Assembly (NCBI RefSeq): GCF_019645875.1
Contig: NZ_CP081000.1
Coordinates: forward strand, 5,764,417-5,828,416
Length of the DNA: 64,000 bases
Direction: 5' to 3'
Source: Mycolicibacterium senegalense
GTDB lineage: Bacteria; Actinomycetota; Actinomycetes; Mycobacteriales; Mycobacteriaceae
Part shown: positions 62,209-64,000 of the stretch, one piece after another
Position numbering within the stretch: the first letter of the stretch is position 1
Layout: every line of letters starts with the position of its first letter
Translations under genes and position numbers: made by a program
Notes under the pieces: generated by a model
What the model saw: the letters and a program-made list of their open reading frames with translations, nothing else
What the model was told of the DNA's origin: nothing
Databases searched by the model: none

Positions 62209-63003
62209 ATGGCCATTGCGACACCGACGACAGCTGAGCGGATCCGCAGCGCATGCGCACGAGGCGGCGGTGCGATGGTCGCGGTCGAGGGCATCGAGCC
62301 GGTCGCCTCACCCGTGCATCACCTGCTCGACGACGGGTCCTTCGCGGTCACCGTCCCCGAGACCAGCCCGCTGGCCGGCATGGCGATGTCTGCCGGCTCG
62401 GCCGGGGTCCAAGCCGTGCTGGAAATGACCGACTACGCCCCGCTGCCGCTACGTGAGCCGGTGCGTTCCCTGGTGTGGATCCGTGGGCGCCTTCAGCATG
62501 TGCCGTCCGCCGAGGTCGCCGCCCTGCTGGATCTGGTCGCGACCGAGAACCCGAACCCCGCTCTGCTGCAGGTGAATTCCGCAGCCGCCGCGAACGGCGA
62601 ACACGATGACGACAACTACACGCTGATGCGCCTGGAGATCGAGTCGGTGGTGGTGGCCGATTCCACGGGCGCCGAGGCGGTCGGCCTGGGCGCGCTGCTG
62701 CAGGCCCGCCCCGATCCGTTCTGCGCGATGGAATCCGGCTGGCTGCAGCACATGGAGTCATCCCACCGCGACGTGGTGGAGCGCCTGGCCACCCGACTGC
62801 CGGTGACACTGCGCCAGGGCCGGGTCCGGCCCCTCGGCCTGGACCGCTACGGCGTGCAATTGCGGGTGGAGAACGAACACGGCGACCACGACGTGCGGCT
62901 GCCGTTCCCCAAGCCGGTCGACGACGTCACCGGGCTGAGCCAGGCCATCCGCGTGCTGATGGGTTGCCCGTTCCTCAACGGCCTGCGGGCACGCCGGATC
63001 TGA
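62209..63003 (+). CDS. DUF2470-domain protein, iron-regulated (Rv3839-like)
   Basis: 264 residues: N-terminal pyridoxamine-oxidase-like split barrel (about 10-170) and C-terminal DUF2470 domain with HMESSHRDVVERL. The family includes haem-utilisation (HugZ-like) proteins, consistent with the IdeR box; a haem-degrading activity is inference. A GAAGG site at 62197-62201 precedes the ATG. Confidence 0.88.
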   Translation: MAIATPTTAERIRSACARGGGAMVAVEGIEPVASPVHHLLDDGSFAVTVPETSPLAGMAMSAGSAGVQAVLEMTDYAPLPLREPVRSLVWIRGRLQHVPSAEVAALLDLVATENPNPALLQVNSAAAANGEHDDDNYTLMRLEIESVVVADSTGAEAVGLGALLQARPDPFCAMESGWLQHMESSHRDVVERLATRLPVTLRQGRVRPLGLDRYGVQLRVENEHGDHDVRLPFPKPVDDVTGLSQAIRVLMGCPFLNGLRARRI

Positions 63004-63036
63004 ACCGCAGGATCCGCTCCTGCGCCGCGGCGCCGC

Positions 63037-63042
63037 TACCGT
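63037..63042 (+). promoter_or_regulatory. Candidate -10 (TACCGT) before the CPBP gene
   Basis: TACCGT ends 7 nt before the GTG at 63050; no ribosome-binding site is visible, fitting a leaderless mRNA. Confidence 0.35.
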
Positions 63043-63049
63043 AGCTCCG

Positions 63050-63814
63050 GTGACCGCGCCCCAAGAACACCTCAAGCCGCAGCGGCGCACGCTCAAGATC
63101 GAGATCGCCGTCGTGCTGGCGGTGACCTTCGGGCTCAGCGCGTATACCGCGGGCCTGCGGCTCGTCGAAGCGGTACTGCTGGGCCTGTCCGGGCAGACCG
63201 TCGCCCTCAATCCCAAGCGCTCGCCGTTCGACCTGATCGACCTCGGCCTGCACCTGGCCGTGGTGCTGCAGCTGCTGGCCTGGGGTGCGCTGGCCCTATA
63301 CCTGTTGTGGCGCAGCGGTTTCGGGCCGTCGGCGATCGGACTGTCTCGCCCGCAATGGCGTGCCGACGGGCTGGGCGGGCTGGGCCTGGCTCTGCTCATC
63401 GGCCTGCCCGGCCTGGGCTTCTACGTGCTGGCCCGCGTGCTGGGCCTGAGCGCCGACGTCGAGCCCGCCGAGCTGTACGACACCTGGTGGCGCATCCCGA
63501 TGCTGCTCGGCGTGGCGTTCGCCAACGGCTGGGCCGAGGAGATCATCGTCGTGGGGTTCCTGCTGACCCGGCTGCGCCAGCTCGACGTGAGCGCGGCGAA
63601 AGCGCTGCTGATCTCCAGCCTGTTGCGCGGCGCGTACCACCTCTATCAGGGCTACAGCGCCGGGCTCGGGAATGTGGTGATGGGTCTGGTGTTCGGGTAC
63701 GCCTGGCAGCGCACCGGGCGGTTGTGGCCGCTGATCATCGCCCACACCTTGATCGATGCGGTGGCGTTCGTGGGCTACGCCCTGGTTGCAGAACATCTCA
63801 GCTGGCTGCGCTGA
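63050..63814 (+). CDS. CPBP-family intramembrane metalloprotease
   Basis: 254 residues with about six helices. The Abi/CAAX signature residues are present: paired Glu (AEEIIVVGFLLTRL), LLRGAYHLYQG and IIAHTLIDA. It is predicted to cleave within membranes; the substrate is unknown. The GTG start follows a TANNNT hexamer. Confidence 0.88.
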   Translation: MTAPQEHLKPQRRTLKIEIAVVLAVTFGLSAYTAGLRLVEAVLLGLSGQTVALNPKRSPFDLIDLGLHLAVVLQLLAWGALALYLLWRSGFGPSAIGLSRPQWRADGLGGLGLALLIGLPGLGFYVLARVLGLSADVEPAELYDTWWRIPMLLGVAFANGWAEEIIVVGFLLTRLRQLDVSAAKALLISSLLRGAYHLYQGYSAGLGNVVMGLVFGYAWQRTGRLWPLIIAHTLIDAVAFVGYALVAEHLSWLR

Positions 63815-63828
63815 CGCCGTCGGCACGT

Positions 63829-63834
63829 ACATTT
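63829..63834 (+). promoter_or_regulatory. -10 element (TACATT) before the last gene
   Basis: TACATT is followed by exactly 6 nt and then the GTG at 63841, predicting a leaderless transcript. Confidence 0.5.
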
Positions 63835-63840
63835 CTGCTG

Positions 63841-64000
63841 TGGACGGTTTCACCCCTGGGCGGCATCCCGACCCGCATTCGCGGCGTCCGGGACCGCGCC
63901 GCCGTGACGCCGAACCGTCCCAGGTGATCCGTCGGGACCCGAACTACCGCCCGGCCTGGCCACCGAATCCGCCCACGCCCACGCCGCCACGCACCCCGCC
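63841..64000 (+). CDS. N-terminus of a proline/arginine-rich protein, possibly LytR-CpsA-Psr (partial)
   Basis: The frame is open from GTG to the window end (53 codons). It is basic and Pro-rich (RRPGPRRRD, then repeated PTPTPP), typical of the cytoplasmic leader of membrane enzymes in mycobacteria. An LCP-family ligase gene occupies this neighbourhood in M. smegmatis, as I recall, so that is the best guess. The domain lies outside the window. Confidence 0.5.

Overview
The window is a high-GC actinobacterial chromosome segment from a Mycobacterium (Mycolicibacterium-type, probably a rapidly growing non-tuberculous species; I cannot name it). The diagnosis rests on a nearly intact arabinogalactan and mycolate assembly locus: dprE1/dprE2, aftA, embCAB, accD4-pks13-fadD32, culp6, the antigen 85 genes, aftB-ubiA-PAP2-glfT2-glf and erp. 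It is collinear with M. tuberculosis Rv3789 to Rv3811, and then with the Rv3813c-Rv3819 and Rv3834c-Rv3839 neighbourhoods. No mobile element, CRISPR array, rRNA or tRNA was recognised.

Layout. 1-2.7 kb: end of a MocR-like gene, a TRIC-family membrane protein, a GtrA-family protein and dprE1. 2.7-10.6 kb: accessory insert between dprE1 and dprE2, made of furA-katG, a low-GC exported two-repeat protein, an MpaB/DUF2236 oxygenase-small membrane protein-TetR operon, and a second TetR gene divergent from an SDR gene. 10.6-23.1 kb: dprE2-aftA-embC-embA-embB on the plus strand (decaprenyl-phospho-arabinose synthesis, then arabinan polymerisation). 23.2-35.5 kb (minus): phytoene-desaturase-like oxidoreductase, accD4-pks13-fadD32 (mycolic condensation), the Culp6 cutinase and a DUF732 lipoprotein. 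35.6-44.7 kb (minus): MPT51-like protein, Ag85A, then the tightly overlapped glf-glfT2-PAP2-ubiA-aftB operon (galactan synthesis and DPPR supply). 44.9-53.6 kb: Erp, peptidoglycan amidase, HAD phosphatase, two acyltransferases, a metallo-beta-lactamase/Rieske fusion, small conserved proteins, hemerythrin. 53.6-64 kb: BTAD/AAA regulator downstream of serS, septum-formation-type membrane protein, zincin-like protein, small Cys-rich protein, histidine phosphatase, pheA, an IdeR-boxed DUF2470 gene, a CPBP protease and the start of a proline-rich gene.

How the genes work together. UbiA and the PAP2 phosphatase make decaprenyl-phospho-ribose, and DprE1/DprE2 epimerise it to decaprenyl-phospho-arabinose. 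AftA, EmbA/B/C and AftB use that donor to build arabinan on galactan, which GlfT2 makes from UDP-Galf supplied by Glf. AccD4, FadD32 and Pks13 make the mycolate that Ag85 transfers to the arabinan.

Most interesting points: the accessory insert with two sharply defined TetR operator pairs; the AT-rich duplicated exported protein; Ser and His retained in the MPT51-like protein; an EmbB residue pattern linked to intrinsic ethambutol tolerance; a recurrent -10 hexamer placed 6-8 nt before start codons, predicting leaderless mRNAs; and a serS/BTAD regulator pair where M. tuberculosis carries its sulfolipid genes.
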